Position numbers and translations under genes: made by a program. This document shows, one piece after another, positions 8,214 to 17,686 of a DNA stretch of 64,000 nt; the stretch's first letter is position 1, and every line of letters starts with the position of its first letter. The notes under the pieces are model-generated. The model did no database searches, was not told where the DNA came from, and saw nothing but the letters and a program-made list of their open reading frames with translations. The stretch lies in contig CAWGKV010000002.1 of assembly GCA_963823165.1 (NCBI GenBank), positions 124,001 to 188,000 of the forward strand, given 5' to 3'. The DNA is from Roseiarcus sp963823165 (lineage in GTDB: Bacteria > Pseudomonadota > Alphaproteobacteria > Rhizobiales > Beijerinckiaceae).

Positions 8214-8818
8214 TCGATCCACCCGTAGCGGCCCCCCTCGAAGAAGAGCGCGCGGCCCTGGTCGATCGGCGTCGCGGCGGCAACCTCGCCAGGCACGCCG
8301 GCGAAGAGCGTCATGAAGGCGCGGGCGACGCCGCCATGCGACACGAGGAACGCGTCCCCGCCGAGCGAAGCGAGCCAGGGGCGCAGGCGCTCGACGAGCA
8401 TCGCGTAGCTTTCGCCACCGCCGGGCGGGACGTAACCCCATTTGTCGGCATGGCGCGCCTTGACCCCCGTGGCGTCGCGCGCTCGCACCTCCGCCCAGGT
8501 CAGCCCCTCCCAGTCGCCGAACGTGAGCTCCATCAGCGCTTCGTCGACGCGATAATTCTTCGGCGGCAGGTCCATCGCCGCGCGCGCAAGCTCCATCGTC
8601 TCGCGCGCACGCTCGAGCGGCGAAGCGAAGAAAGCGCCGGCCGCCTCGATCTCGGCGATCTCCGGAGCAATGCGGGCGCGCAGCGTTTTTCCGACCGCGC
8701 GCGCCTGATCGCGCCCGCGCGCGTTGAGCGGAACGTCGCGCTGGCCTTGCAGCCGGTTTTCTGCGTTGTACGCCGTCTCTCCGTGGCGCACGAAAATGAT
8801 CCGGTGAGGAAATGTCAC
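8210..8818 (-). CDS. histidine phosphatase (phosphoglycerate-mutase-like) family protein
   Basis: A 202-residue cytosolic phosphatase. The phosphohistidine motif FVRHGETAYN lies at the N-terminus, followed by ASPLERARET, and the second catalytic His is in VSHGGVARAF. The acid residue region LMELTFGDWEG is typical of the branch of broad-specificity phosphatases and cofactor-dependent mutases. The natural substrate is unknown. It overlaps the start of the MFS gene by 4 bases, so the two are expressed together. Confidence 0.9.
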   Translation of the reverse strand: MTFPHRIIFVRHGETAYNAENRLQGQRDVPLNARGRDQARAVGKTLRARIAPEIAEIEAAGAFFASPLERARETMELARAAMDLPPKNYRVDEALMELTFGDWEGLTWAEVRARDATGVKARHADKWGYVPPGGGESYAMLVERLRPWLASLGGDAFLVSHGGVARAFMTLFAGVPGEVAAATPIDQGRALFFEGGRYGWIE

Positions 8819-8997
8819 GTCGGGGAATCTCTGGCTGAACGAGCGCGGCTCTCATGCGGCGACGCGCCCGTCAAGAGGAAGCGGCGGAAATGACGCTGCG
8901 TCGAGCGGCGTGGGCGGGCCCTCCGCCGGGGTTGGCGAGAGACGGCCAAGCGCAGACTGCCGATTGGCAGAGGACAAAAGGGGCGAAATTCTCGAGC

Positions 8998-9102
8998 CTC
9001 AGCAAGCCCCGACACCACGACGTCAGCGCCTATTACAGGATGGCCGAGGCCGGGATCCTCAGGCAAAGCGATCGCGTCGAGCTGATGGGCCGGGCCCTGT
9101 AG
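8998..9102 (+). pseudogene. N-terminal remnant of a Uma2-family gene
   Basis: The translated segment LSKPRHHDVSAYYRMAEAG, then ILRQSDRVELMG, matches the N-terminus typical of Uma2 (DUF820) putative endonucleases, which are about 190 residues long. Here the frame stops right after this block, and no further Uma2 sequence was recognised before otsA. The rest of the gene, including the nuclease core, is missing. This is most likely a deletion remnant. Confidence 0.6.
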
Positions 9103-9137
9103 ACCGCTGCTAGTCGCGTCAGGCGCGCTCGCCGCGC

Positions 9138-10598
9138 CTACAATGCTGCAGCGCTCGCGACCGGCCTCTGCTCGCCGACCATGCCGAAGAACGAACGAAT
9201 GTCGTCCAGAATCCTCCGTCCGGACTGGGTCCCGACCAGCGCCGACAGATAGCTTTCGGCCCATCTGTCGATGTCCCAATCCAGGAGGCGCCCGAGCATC
9301 GCCGCGTGCCGCTCGCGTCGCTCCTCGACCGGCATGTCCAGCGCGCGATTCAGCGCGGCGGCCACGCCGTCGGTTTCGTGCGGATTGACGATCAGCGCGC
9401 GGTCGAGCTCGTTTGCGGCGCCTGCGAACTGCGACAGCACCAGCACGCCCGGATCTTCGGGGTCCTGGGCCGCGACGAACTCCTTGGCGACGAGATTCAT
9501 CCCGGCGCGCAGCGGCGTCACCAGGATGGCGTCGGCGAGGCGATAGAGGCCGGCGAGCTCGCTGCGCGAATATGTCCGGTTGACATAGCGGATCGGCGTC
9601 CAGGCCGCCTCGCCGAAGCGTCCGTTGATCCTGGTGATGAGGCCCGCCAGCTCCGCCTCGATCTCGCCGAAGCTGTTGTCGTCCGAGTCGCGGGCAGGCG
9701 TTACCTGCAGCAGCGTCGCCCTGCCCAGCCAGGCGGGGTTGAGTTCGAGAAAGCGCTCGAACGCCTTCATCCGGTGGATGACTCCTTTGGAGCAGTCGAT
9801 CCGGTCGACGCCGAGGACGAGCCGGCCCCCGACGAGGCTGCTCCGGATCTGCGCCGCGAGGGCCGAATGCTCGGCGCGGCGCGCGAGCCGGCAAAAGACG
9901 GCGGTCTCGATGCCGACCGGGAAGACGCCGAGGCTCACCCGCCGTCCGTCCATTTCGATCGACCCGTCGCGCACCGGCTCCGCGCCCAGGGAAACGAGAT
10001 ATCGGTCGAGATTGTCGCGGTCGTTCCCCGTCTGGAAGCCGACGAGGTCGTAGTGCGCAAGACTTCCGAGAATCTCGTTGTGGCTCGGCATGGCGTACAG
10101 GACGTCCGGCGGAGAGCAGGGGGTGTGAAGGAAAAACCCGATGGGGTTGCGGCGCCCTCGGTAGCGCAGCTCGCGCGCCAGCGGCATCAGATGATAGTCG
10201 TTAACCCAGACGACGTCGCCTTCGGCGAGCAGCGGGTCCAGGCGGTCCGCGAACAGGCGATTGACGCGCAGATATTCCGTCGCGTCGAGGCGCGAATATT
10301 GCTGCAGGTCGACCCGATAATGGAGGATCGGCCAGAGAACCTTCTTTGCGAAGCCGTGATAATATTCCTGGATGTCGAGGCTGGTCAAATCGAAGACGAC
10401 ATAGTCGACGTTGTTCACGCGCTCCGTCCGCGCCTCGGTTGGCGGCGCCTCGGCCGACTGACCGCTCCAGCCGAACCAGACGGCATTGCGGTTCTTCAGG
10501 GCGGCCTTGACCGCGACCGCCTTGCCGACGGCGGTTGGAGCGCATGGCCTCTTGGGGACGGCGACGCGGTTCGATACGACGATGAGGCGCCCAGCCAT
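9138..10598 (-). CDS. otsA: alpha,alpha-trehalose-phosphate synthase (UDP-forming)
   Basis: A 486-residue GT20 glycosyltransferase of the usual OtsA length. It makes trehalose 6-phosphate from UDP-glucose and glucose 6-phosphate for osmotic and desiccation protection. Diagnostic segments are LIVVSNRVAVP at the N-terminus, VWVNDYHLMPLARELR, FFLHTPCSPPDVLYAMP, GVDRIDCSKGVIHRMKAFE and TPLRAGMNLVAKEFVAAQ. No otsB phosphatase neighbour is visible. It is divergent from the VapB gene. Confidence 0.96.
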   Translation of the reverse strand: MAGRLIVVSNRVAVPKRPCAPTAVGKAVAVKAALKNRNAVWFGWSGQSAEAPPTEARTERVNNVDYVVFDLTSLDIQEYYHGFAKKVLWPILHYRVDLQQYSRLDATEYLRVNRLFADRLDPLLAEGDVVWVNDYHLMPLARELRYRGRRNPIGFFLHTPCSPPDVLYAMPSHNEILGSLAHYDLVGFQTGNDRDNLDRYLVSLGAEPVRDGSIEMDGRRVSLGVFPVGIETAVFCRLARRAEHSALAAQIRSSLVGGRLVLGVDRIDCSKGVIHRMKAFERFLELNPAWLGRATLLQVTPARDSDDNSFGEIEAELAGLITRINGRFGEAAWTPIRYVNRTYSRSELAGLYRLADAILVTPLRAGMNLVAKEFVAAQDPEDPGVLVLSQFAGAANELDRALIVNPHETDGVAAALNRALDMPVEERRERHAAMLGRLLDWDIDRWAESYLSALVGTQSGRRILDDIRSFFGMVGEQRPVASAAAL

Positions 10599-10732
10599 TC
10601 GCGATAAGCCTGCTTCCTGGTTCGGACATGCTCAACGCGTGCATTGGCTCCTTTGTTCCAAGTCCGTGGTTGCGCGGCGCCCTTGCGAGAGATGAATTCG
10701 AGACATCCGCCGCCTGAGAAGAGGCGGTAGAG

Positions 10733-10993
10733 ATGTCCCTCAACATCAAGAATCCGGAAGCGCATGCTTTGGCCGAGCAGGTTGCCCGCCTCACCGGCGA
10801 GACGCTGACGCAAGCGGTGACGACGGCGCTTCGCGAGGGCCTCAAGCGAATCGAGAACGTCGGCGCGGTCGACGAGGAGCGCTTTCGTAAACTTCAGGCT
10901 CTGGTTGACGGCAGCCGGCGGCTCTGGCGCGAGCCCTATCTGTCCATCGACCACGGCGAACTGCTGTATGACGAGCGCGGCCCTCCGAAATGA
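10733..10993 (+). CDS. vapB: VapB-type antitoxin (PSK/Rv0623 family)
   Basis: An 86-residue DNA-binding antitoxin. The N-terminus MSLNIKNPEAHALAEQ, followed by LTGETLTQAVTTALREGL, is typical of the PSK-type ribbon-helix-helix VapB proteins; the C-terminal part would wrap the toxin. It is coupled to the downstream PIN-domain gene by an ATGA overlap. In this arrangement the complex normally represses its own promoter. The partner toxin is frameshifted as given. Confidence 0.85.
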   Translation: MSLNIKNPEAHALAEQVARLTGETLTQAVTTALREGLKRIENVGAVDEERFRKLQALVDGSRRLWREPYLSIDHGELLYDERGPPK

Positions 10994-11414
10994 TTGTCGA
11001 TTCCGCGGCCGTCATCGCAGTCTTCAAAGAGGAGCCGGGTGCTGAGCGGTTCCTGCGCGAGCTTTGCGGTCGCCGCTGAATACAAATTGATGTCGGCTGC
11101 CCAACTATCTTGAAGCTGCAATCGTGGTCGACGCCAACCGGAACCCGCTGTTATCCCGCCGCTTCGACGATCTCATCGCCGGAACCGGCATCGTCGTTGA
11201 ACCTGTCACCCGCGAGCCGGCCGAGATCGCCCGCGCCGCCTATCGGGATTTCGGCAAAGGCTCCGCGCATCCGGCAGGCCTGAATTTCGACGACTGCTTT
11301 GCTTACGCTCTTGCTCGCGCCCGCGGGGAGCCGCTACTGTTCAAGGGCGACGATTTTTCGCACACCGACGTCGCCGCGGCGCGACTGCAAGCCGGATCCC
11401 GTTCAGCCGGCTGA
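10990..11414 (+). pseudogene. vapC: VapC PIN-domain toxin, disrupted by two frameshifts
   Basis: VapC toxins are PIN-fold RNases of about 130 residues. The start frame gives MIVDSAAVIAVFKEEPGAER then stops after about 29 codons. The missing part reappears in the next frame (AEYKLMSAA) and then in the third (NYLEAAIVVDAN through LNFDDCFAYALA to FKGDDFSHTDVAAARL). The acidic PIN residues (D4 near the start, the mid Glu, DD in NFDDCFAYA) are all encoded, but in three frames. The shifts sit at TTT (11063-11065) and CCC (11100-11102) and look like single-base insertions. Either the toxin has decayed or the sequence has indel errors; the antitoxin is intact. Confidence 0.75.
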
Positions 11415-11550
11415 TGCAAAAAAAATCCACGATCCTCGTCCTCAGCCGCCAATGGGCCTCGAACGACAATTCACGCAGCGCTGGTGGCCCCGAAATGCCT
11501 TCTGGAGCATCCTTCCAGGCCCTTTGCTTCCGCATTTCAGCGAGGCGGCG

Positions 11551-12765
11551 ATGACTCTTGCCCCCTTCAAGCCCAAGGCCGTTCACTCCCCCCTCGAAGT
11601 CCTGCGCGTGTTCCTGCGCCTCGGCCTGACCAGCTTCGGCGGGCCGGTGGCGCATCTCGGCTATTTCCGCAACGCCTTCGTCGAGGAACGCCGCTGGCTC
11701 GACGAAAAGGCATTTGCTGACCTTCTCGGCCTCTGCCAGTTTTTGCCGGGGCCGGCGAGCAGCCAGACAGGCTTCGCCATCGGCCTTTTCCGCGCCGGCT
11801 ACCTCGGCGGCCTCGCGGCCTGGGCCGGCTTCACCCTGCCTTCGGCCGTCGCCATGACGCTCGTCGCCTATGGCGCGGCCGCGCTGAAGGGTCCGGCTGG
11901 GGAGGGGCTCCTGCATGGGTTGAAGCTCGTGGCCGTGGCGATCGTCGCCCAGGCGGTGCTCGGCATGGCGCGCAATCTTGCTCCCGACCGGCCTCGCTCC
12001 GCGATCGCGGTCCTCGCCCTGGCGCTGACCTCCTTCGCTCCGGGCGGCTTCAGCCAGATTCTTGCCATCGCGGCGGGGGGCCTGATCGGGCTCGCCTTTT
12101 GCCGGCAGGCCGCCCAAGCCCCCGTCGACGAAGAGGAGGCGGCGCCGGTCTCGCGCAGGATGGGGCTCGTCTTCCTCGCGACATTCTTCGCGCTGCTCGT
12201 GCTCTCCTTCCTGCCGGCGCGCGGAGGGACGCTCGCGTTCCTCGCGGCCGTTTATCGCTCCGGCGCCCTGGTGTTCGGCGGTGGCCATGTCGTTTTGCCC
12301 CTCCTGCAGGGCGCGGTGGTCGCGCCGGGCTACGTGTCGCAGAGCGCCTTTCTCGCCGGCTACGGCGCGGCGCAGGCCGTGCCCGGGCCGCTGTTCACCT
12401 TTGCCGGCTTCCTCGGCGCGGCGGCGAACGTCCCGCCGGGCGGGGCGGCCGGAGCGGCGCTGGCGCTGGTCGCGATCTTCGCCCCGGGGCTCCTGATCCT
12501 GATGGGCGCGCTGCCGTTCTGGCATGGGCTCAAGGGCCGGCCCGCGGCGCGGGCCGCGATGGCCGGGGTCAACGCGGCGGTCGTCGGCCTGCTCGCCTCG
12601 GCCCTCTACGACCCGGTCTGGACGAGCGCGATTTTTGGCCCGGCCGATTTCGCCGTCGCCGCCGCCGGCTTCGCGGCGCTCGTCGTCTGGCGCGCCCCGC
12701 CGCTCGTCGCGGTGGCGCTGACGGCCGCCGCCGGCGTCCTTCTCGGCGTCCGGGCGCCCGGGTAG
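11551..12765 (+). CDS. chrA: chromate transporter, long-chain CHR family
   Basis: A 404-residue inner-membrane protein made of two homologous CHR halves. The first half opens EVLRVFLRLGLTSFGGPVAHLGYFR with the conserved FGGP and the downstream QFLPGPASSQ; the second half repeats the pattern as ALVFGGGHVVLPLL and AVPGPLFTFAGFLGA. Two-domain ChrA proteins export chromate by a proton-driven mechanism, though many homologues have untested substrates. The start is the ATG giving MTLAPFKPKAVH; the longer frame starts inside the vapC remnant and was not used. Confidence 0.9.
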   Translation: MTLAPFKPKAVHSPLEVLRVFLRLGLTSFGGPVAHLGYFRNAFVEERRWLDEKAFADLLGLCQFLPGPASSQTGFAIGLFRAGYLGGLAAWAGFTLPSAVAMTLVAYGAAALKGPAGEGLLHGLKLVAVAIVAQAVLGMARNLAPDRPRSAIAVLALALTSFAPGGFSQILAIAAGGLIGLAFCRQAAQAPVDEEEAAPVSRRMGLVFLATFFALLVLSFLPARGGTLAFLAAVYRSGALVFGGGHVVLPLLQGAVVAPGYVSQSAFLAGYGAAQAVPGPLFTFAGFLGAAANVPPGGAAGAALALVAIFAPGLLILMGALPFWHGLKGRPAARAAMAGVNAAVVGLLASALYDPVWTSAIFGPADFAVAAAGFAALVVWRAPPLVAVALTAAAGVLLGVRAPG

Positions 12766-12900
12766 GGGCGCGGAAACCCACGTGGCTAAACGACTGCGCG
12801 GCCAATTGACGGGGTGACGTTGCAGGAAGCCGCCGAAAGTGTCCTTATCCCCCGAGCAGCCGCCGAACGTCAGCTCGGCGGCATAGGGAAGCGTGAAACG

Positions 12901-14403
12901 ATGCAGGAGACGGCCGAGCCCCGCAATCCACAACCCCAAAGGGCCGAGCAGTTCGATGTGGCGATTGTCGGAGCCGGAATCTCTGGGATTGGCAGCGCCT
13001 ATCACCTCAAGACCCAATGCCCCGGAACGACTTTTGTGATCCTCGAAGCCCAGAACGGCTTCGGCGGCACCTGGCTCACCCACCGCTATCCCGGCATAAG
13101 GTCGGACAGCGACCTCTATACTTTCGGCTATCGCTTCAAGCCGTGGACCGGCAAGCCGATTGCCAACGCCGCGGAGATTCTCGAATACCTCGGCGAAGTC
13201 ATCGACGAAAACGGCCTCGACGATCACATTCGCTACCGCCACGCGATCTCGGCTGCGCGTTGGTCGAGCGCCGACAATCTCTGGACGTTGGAGGCGACCG
13301 AGACGGGCAGCGGGGAGACCGTTCGTTTCACCGCAAAATTTCTCTGGATGTGCCAGGGCTACTACCGGCACGCGGAGGGCTACACGCCCGCATGGGATGG
13401 AATGGACACGTTCGAGGGGCGGATCGTTCACCCTCAGTCCTGGCCGGAAGATCTGGATTACGCGGGCAAGAATGTCGTCGTCGTCGGCTCCGGCGCGACT
13501 GCTGCGACGCTCATTCCGGCGATCGCCGAGCGCTGCAACCACGTGACGATGCTGCAGCGATCGCCGACCTTTTACATTACCGGCCGCAACGCCAATGTGC
13601 TGGCCGACACGCTGCGCGAGCTCGAGGTCAACGAGGGGTGGATCCACGAAATCACCCGCAGGAAGATCCTTTATGATCAGGCGGCGTTCACCCGCCGTTG
13701 CGTCAGCGAACCGGAGGCCGTCAAGCAGGAACTTTTGTCGGCGGTGCGCGCCTATCTCGGCGAGGATTGCGACGTGGAGACCCACTTCTCGCCGACGTAT
13801 CGGCCATGGAGGCAGCGCATCGCCTTCATTCCGGACGGCGATCTGTTTCGCGCGATCCGCTCGAATCGAGCGTCTGTCGTCACGGACGAGATTGAAAGGT
13901 TCACGCCGGCGGGCGTCTTGACGAAATCCGGCAAGGCGCTCGAAGCCGACATCATCGTGACGGCCACCGGCTTCAATCTCAGTCCGCTGGGTGATATCGA
14001 CATGTTCATCGACGGCCACCCGCTGAATTTCTCCGAGGCAGTCACCTACCGGGGCATGATGTTTGTCGGCGTGCCCAACATGGCTTGGGTGTTCGGGTAT
14101 TTCCGCTCGAGCTGGACCCTGAGGGTCGACCTGGTCGGCGATTTCGTGTGCCGGCTCATCAATCACATGAAGGAGAAAGGCTCGCCGAGGGTGGTCCCGA
14201 CCCTCCGACCGGAAGACAAGGACATGCGTTTGGCTCCATGGGTGGATCCCGAGGACTTCAATCCCGGCTATGTCCTGCGTGGCATGCATTTGCTGCCGAA
14301 ACGAGGCGACAAGCCGGAATGGCGGCATTCGCACGACTACTGGGCGGACAAGGATATGCTCGCCGGCGCCGACCTCGATGACCGGGCGCTCGTTTATGGA
14401 TGA
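12901..14403 (+). CDS. flavin-containing monooxygenase, Baeyer-Villiger type
   Basis: A 500-residue FAD- and NADPH-dependent oxygenase. The N-terminal FAD Rossmann motif is IVGAGISGIGSA (about residues 21-32), followed by GGTWLTHRYPGIRSDSD. The Baeyer-Villiger fingerprint FxGxxxHxxxWP is seen as FEGRIVHPQSWP at residues 171-182, and the NADPH Rossmann motif is VVVGSGATAA (about 197-206). Such enzymes insert oxygen next to ketones or oxidise N and S atoms. The chosen ATG follows a GGGAAG-like site; an upstream GTG in frame would add 29 residues. No partner hydrolase or dehydrogenase is adjacent, so the physiological substrate is open. Confidence 0.88.
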   Translation: MQETAEPRNPQPQRAEQFDVAIVGAGISGIGSAYHLKTQCPGTTFVILEAQNGFGGTWLTHRYPGIRSDSDLYTFGYRFKPWTGKPIANAAEILEYLGEVIDENGLDDHIRYRHAISAARWSSADNLWTLEATETGSGETVRFTAKFLWMCQGYYRHAEGYTPAWDGMDTFEGRIVHPQSWPEDLDYAGKNVVVVGSGATAATLIPAIAERCNHVTMLQRSPTFYITGRNANVLADTLRELEVNEGWIHEITRRKILYDQAAFTRRCVSEPEAVKQELLSAVRAYLGEDCDVETHFSPTYRPWRQRIAFIPDGDLFRAIRSNRASVVTDEIERFTPAGVLTKSGKALEADIIVTATGFNLSPLGDIDMFIDGHPLNFSEAVTYRGMMFVGVPNMAWVFGYFRSSWTLRVDLVGDFVCRLINHMKEKGSPRVVPTLRPEDKDMRLAPWVDPEDFNPGYVLRGMHLLPKRGDKPEWRHSHDYWADKDMLAGADLDDRALVYG

Positions 14404-14434
14404 ATAGATGTTTCGGGGATTACGGTGGGATTAC

Positions 14435-14827
14435 GGTGACAGGCCCGTCTTTACCTGGATTATGGTCGCACGTCCGTCTTACCTGATCGTTCCCGCCAGT
14501 GCGCCTTGTTTGCGCGGCTTGCGGCCGCGTTTACCGGACGGAAGCGCGCGGCCGAGGCGTTTCTCGATGCCGGCGATGAACGCCGCCGAGCCGAGCGGGC
14601 AGCCGAGCAGTTCGCTTCGCCTCAGCGGTCCGAAAGCGTCTTGATCGGCCTCGACCTCGAGGAAGTCGGCAAAGCGCCGGCGCTCGGTCGAGGAGCGGCC
14701 GCACGCTCGGCCGCGGTTGCCCTGCTGGGTCACATGATGCGGCAGGCCGGGAACGACGCGGGCGATGCGGGACACGACGCAACGCTTAAGCGCGGGCTCT
14801 TGATTAGGTAAAGGCGGGCGTGTCGCC
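14435..14827. mobile_element. degenerate RAYT/IS200-type element with inverted ends
   Basis: The block is bounded by a 22-bp imperfect inverted repeat: 14435-14456 on the left and 14806-14827 on the right match at 19 of 22 positions by eye. Inside it lies an internally deleted transposase of the REP-associated tyrosine family. A third, weaker copy of the same motif (GGTGAC..GCCC.TCTTT) begins near 15785. The element is non-autonomous now and resembles a miniature element derived from a RAYT locus. Confidence 0.6.
14479..14775 (-). pseudogene. internally deleted REP-associated tyrosine transposase
   Basis: The 98-residue frame joins the typical RAYT N-terminus (MSRIARVVPGLPHHVTQQGN, carrying the metal-binding H-H strand) to the typical C-terminal tail (LLGCPLGSAAFIAGIEKRLG and KRGRKPR). 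The central catalytic part with the nucleophilic Tyr is missing; intact RAYTs are about 200-230 residues. It should be inactive. It lies within a small element with inverted ends. Confidence 0.7.
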
Positions 14828-14898
14828 GCAATACCGCAACTCCAAGACAGAGGCCGCCCGAGGGCAGCCTCGCCAATTCGGGGATGACTAACGCCGAC

Positions 14899-15642
14899 TT
14901 ATGCAACCGCAGTCAAATGGCCCGCTTTGCGCGCCTGCCGAACGCCCGCATATCCGAGGCCAGCGAAGCCGAGCAGGAGCATAGCCCAGGTCGAGGGCTC
15001 CGGAACTGGAGACAGCGCCGAAAGGCCGGAGAAACGGTAGTCGAGAGCGTTGATCCCATCGGTCACGGCAACGCCATAGGTGAGTGGACCGAAGTTATAG
15101 TTGCCGTCACCCCAGAGAACGACCGTATCCCCGCCGGCGATCGTGAATGCCGCTCCGAAGACGTCCAAAAAGGTTCCTGAGAAAGGGTAATTGCAGTCGA
15201 TCGGGTTGCCCCCGGGGAAAAACAGGTTGTCGTAGGAAAACGCGCCGCCAGGAGAACCTTCATTTGCGTAATCGATGAAGCTCAAGCTGGTAGGAACCGC
15301 TGGATCAAATATCGCGTCCCTTTCGTTGGCCGGGTCGATCGGGACCAGTCCGCTGATCGACGCATTGGAGATGCCAATTGCGGCGTCCGAAAACGTGCCG
15401 GTGATGCCGGTTATGCGGAGAGTCCCAGGCCCAGGCGGATCTGACCGGCAAGGGTTTTGTCCGGCTTGACCGCAAAGGGGATTCGGGTCAGGGGGTGACA
15501 CATTCGGCGCCACCGTGAACGTGCCGGCGCCGCTGACGCCCGATCCGTAAAACGCGAACGTATACGTGTCGTTGGCTCGCGCCGGCTGCCCGAAAGAGAG
15601 CGCTGCGACCGCGGCGCCGACAACCAAGAGCGTTCTCGTCAT
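14899..15642 (-). CDS. PEP-CTERM sorting domain surface protein (247 aa)
   Basis: An exported protein with a signal peptide (about residues 1-24, VVGAAVAALSFGQPARA) and a canonical PEP-CTERM tail: VPEPSTWAMLLLGF, the GLGYAGV helix and a basic RQARK end. The middle is a Gly/Pro/Asn-rich beta-type region without a recognised domain, with two Cys pairs. The start is the ATG after GGGGAGGACAAG; longer extensions lack signal-peptide character. Its presence with the protein near 5.6 kb implies that the host has an exosortase and probably an exopolysaccharide locus elsewhere. The two PEP-CTERM proteins are not close paralogues outside the tail. Confidence 0.88.
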   Translation of the reverse strand: MTRTLLVVGAAVAALSFGQPARANDTYTFAFYGSGVSGAGTFTVAPNVSPPDPNPLCGQAGQNPCRSDPPGPGTLRITGITGTFSDAAIGISNASISGLVPIDPANERDAIFDPAVPTSLSFIDYANEGSPGGAFSYDNLFFPGGNPIDCNYPFSGTFLDVFGAAFTIAGGDTVVLWGDGNYNFGPLTYGVAVTDGINALDYRFSGLSALSPVPEPSTWAMLLLGFAGLGYAGVRQARKAGHLTAVA

Positions 15643-15855
15643 CTTGTCCTCCCCGATTGGCGTTTCTATCAATCCGGCGTTCCCCGGAACAACGTTCACC
15701 TTAAGCAGAGTCGACGCTCTACGCAATGGCGCTGGTTGTACCGAATAAGCGCCGGCCGCTTCGCCGCCAAGAAAAATGGTTTACGGTGACGCGCCCCTCT
15801 TTTGCCCGTCTTTTCTACGGTGCGCTTGTCGAGGCAGCGACCTTATGCCGGTCCT

Positions 15856-16719
15856 CTACCCCGCGAACACCACCGTCTTGCCGTGGTTCAGCAGCACCCG
15901 GTCCTCGAGCACGTTGGCGAGGGCGCGCGACAGCACCCGGCGCTCGATGTCGCGTCCCTTGCGCACCAAAACCTCGGGCGTGTCGCGATGGCTGATGCGC
16001 TCCACGTCCTGCTCGATGATCGGGCCTTCGTCGAGCTCGGAGGTGACGAAATGCGCCGTCGCGCCGATCAGCTTCACCCCCCGCGCGTGCGCCTGGTGGT
16101 AGGGTTTCGCCCCCTTGAAGCCGGGCAGGAAGGAATGGTGGATATTGACGCAGCGCCCCCTGAGCTTGGCGGCGAATCCGTCGGACAGGATCTGCATGTA
16201 GCGCGCCAGCACGACGACGTCGGCCTTCGCCGACCTGATCAACTGCCAGGCCTGCGCCTCCTGCTCCATCTTGGTGTCCCGGGTGATCGGCAGATAATGA
16301 AACGGGATGCCGTCCAGATGGATATGGGCGTAGGTTTCGCGCGGATAATTGGCGATGACCGCGACCGGATCCATCGGCATTTCGCCGCTGCGCCAGCGGT
16401 ACAGGAGGTCGACCAGGCAGTGATCGAAGCGCGACACCATCAGCGCGACCCGCTTGCGCTGGTCGAATGGACGCATCGACCAGGTCATGCTGAAAGCGGC
16501 CGCGATCGCCCCGAAGGTTTTGCGCAGGGCGCCAAGATCGGACTCCGCGCTCGCGGGATTGAACTCGACCCGCATGAAGAAGTCGCCGGTCTCCGTGTCG
16601 TCGAACTGCTGCGCGTCGAGAATGTTGAAGCCGCCGTCAAAAAGCGCCGCGGAGACTTTTGCGACGATCCCCGGCCGGTTGACGCAGGACAGAGTGAGAA
16701 TGTGCCGCTCGCCGGACAT
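15856..16719 (-). CDS. purU: formyltetrahydrofolate deformylase
   Basis: A 287-residue enzyme that hydrolyses 10-formyl-THF to THF and formate, balancing the one-carbon pool. An N-terminal ACT domain (about residues 5-85, LSCVNRPGIVAKVSAALF) precedes a formyltransferase-fold domain (about 90-280) with NIHHSFLPGFKGAKPYHQA and HFVTSELDEGPIIEQD, which carry the catalytic Asn, His and Asp region. The start chosen gives MSGERHILTLS; upstream frame extension lacks similarity. In methylotrophic relatives this enzyme can also release formate for energy, but no methanol-oxidation gene is nearby. Confidence 0.95.
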   Translation of the reverse strand: MSGERHILTLSCVNRPGIVAKVSAALFDGGFNILDAQQFDDTETGDFFMRVEFNPASAESDLGALRKTFGAIAAAFSMTWSMRPFDQRKRVALMVSRFDHCLVDLLYRWRSGEMPMDPVAVIANYPRETYAHIHLDGIPFHYLPITRDTKMEQEAQAWQLIRSAKADVVVLARYMQILSDGFAAKLRGRCVNIHHSFLPGFKGAKPYHQAHARGVKLIGATAHFVTSELDEGPIIEQDVERISHRDTPEVLVRKGRDIERRVLSRALANVLEDRVLLNHGKTVVFAG

Positions 16720-16946
16720 CGAAGCCTCTTTCACGGCGCCCCCGCATGTCCAAGGCGTCGCCTTGCAGCAGGCGCTAGCCCGGTTAAAGTCGCGGTACAA
16801 TCGATTTTGCAATTTCGCATGACCCTTGTCACCTTGACGGACATAGCGGCGATCCTGGATGCCCGCGAAAATAAACAAGGCCGGTTCAATTCCCACTCGT
16901 TTTGCAGGTTCATTTCGCACTCGTATTGGCTTTGAGGGAGCGGCGC

Positions 16947-17686
16947 ATGCGAATCGGACTTTTCGTCCCCTGCTATATCGACGCCTTCTTTCCCGAGGTC
17001 GGCATCGCAACGCTCGAGCTCCTGGAGCGCTTCGGCCATGAGGTTGTTTATCCCCGGGACCAGACCTGCTGCGGCCAGCCGATGGCGAACAGCGGCTTCA
17101 ATGCGGACTGCGCGGCCACGGAGGCCCTTTTCGTGCGCAACTTTTCCGGTTTCGACTGTGTCGTCGCGCCCTCCGGGAGCTGCGTCCATCACGTGCGGGA
17201 CAATTTCGACGCCATCGAGCAGACGGCGGAGGTCAAGGAGGTCCGGTCCCGCACCTACGAGCTCGTCGAGTTCCTGCACGACATCGAGAAGGCGGAGGCG
17301 TTCCCCTGGGCCCGGTTTCCCCACCGCGTCGGGTTGCACAACAGCTGCGGCACATTGCGCGCGCTCAAGCATGCCGCGCCTTCGGAGCTGAACGAACCGT
17401 TCTTCTCCAAGCCCATGGATCTCTTGTCGAAGGTCGCTGACATCGAGTTCGTGACGCCGGCCCGGCCGGACGAGTGCTGCGGCTTCGGCGGAACCTTCTC
17501 GGTGTTCGAGGAGGCGGTCTCCGTCAAAATGGGCTACGACAAGGTCAGCGACCACGCGCGCGCCGGAGCCGAATATATCGTATCGGCCGACACCTCTTGC
17601 CTCATGCACCAGCAGGGCTGCGCCGAGCGGATCGGCGTGCCGATCAAATTCATCCACATCGCCCAGATCCTGAATGGAGCGAGCGC

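Noticed and set aside
8854..9102. 82-codon frame as a complete gene
   Set aside because: Only its last 34 residues match the Uma2 N-terminus; the front is arbitrary sequence and the back is missing.
11341..14334. 997-codon open frame antisense to chrA and the monooxygenase
   Set aside because: It lies opposite two well-supported genes, and its translation is Arg/Gly/Ala/Asp-rich without domains, a typical shadow in GC-rich DNA.
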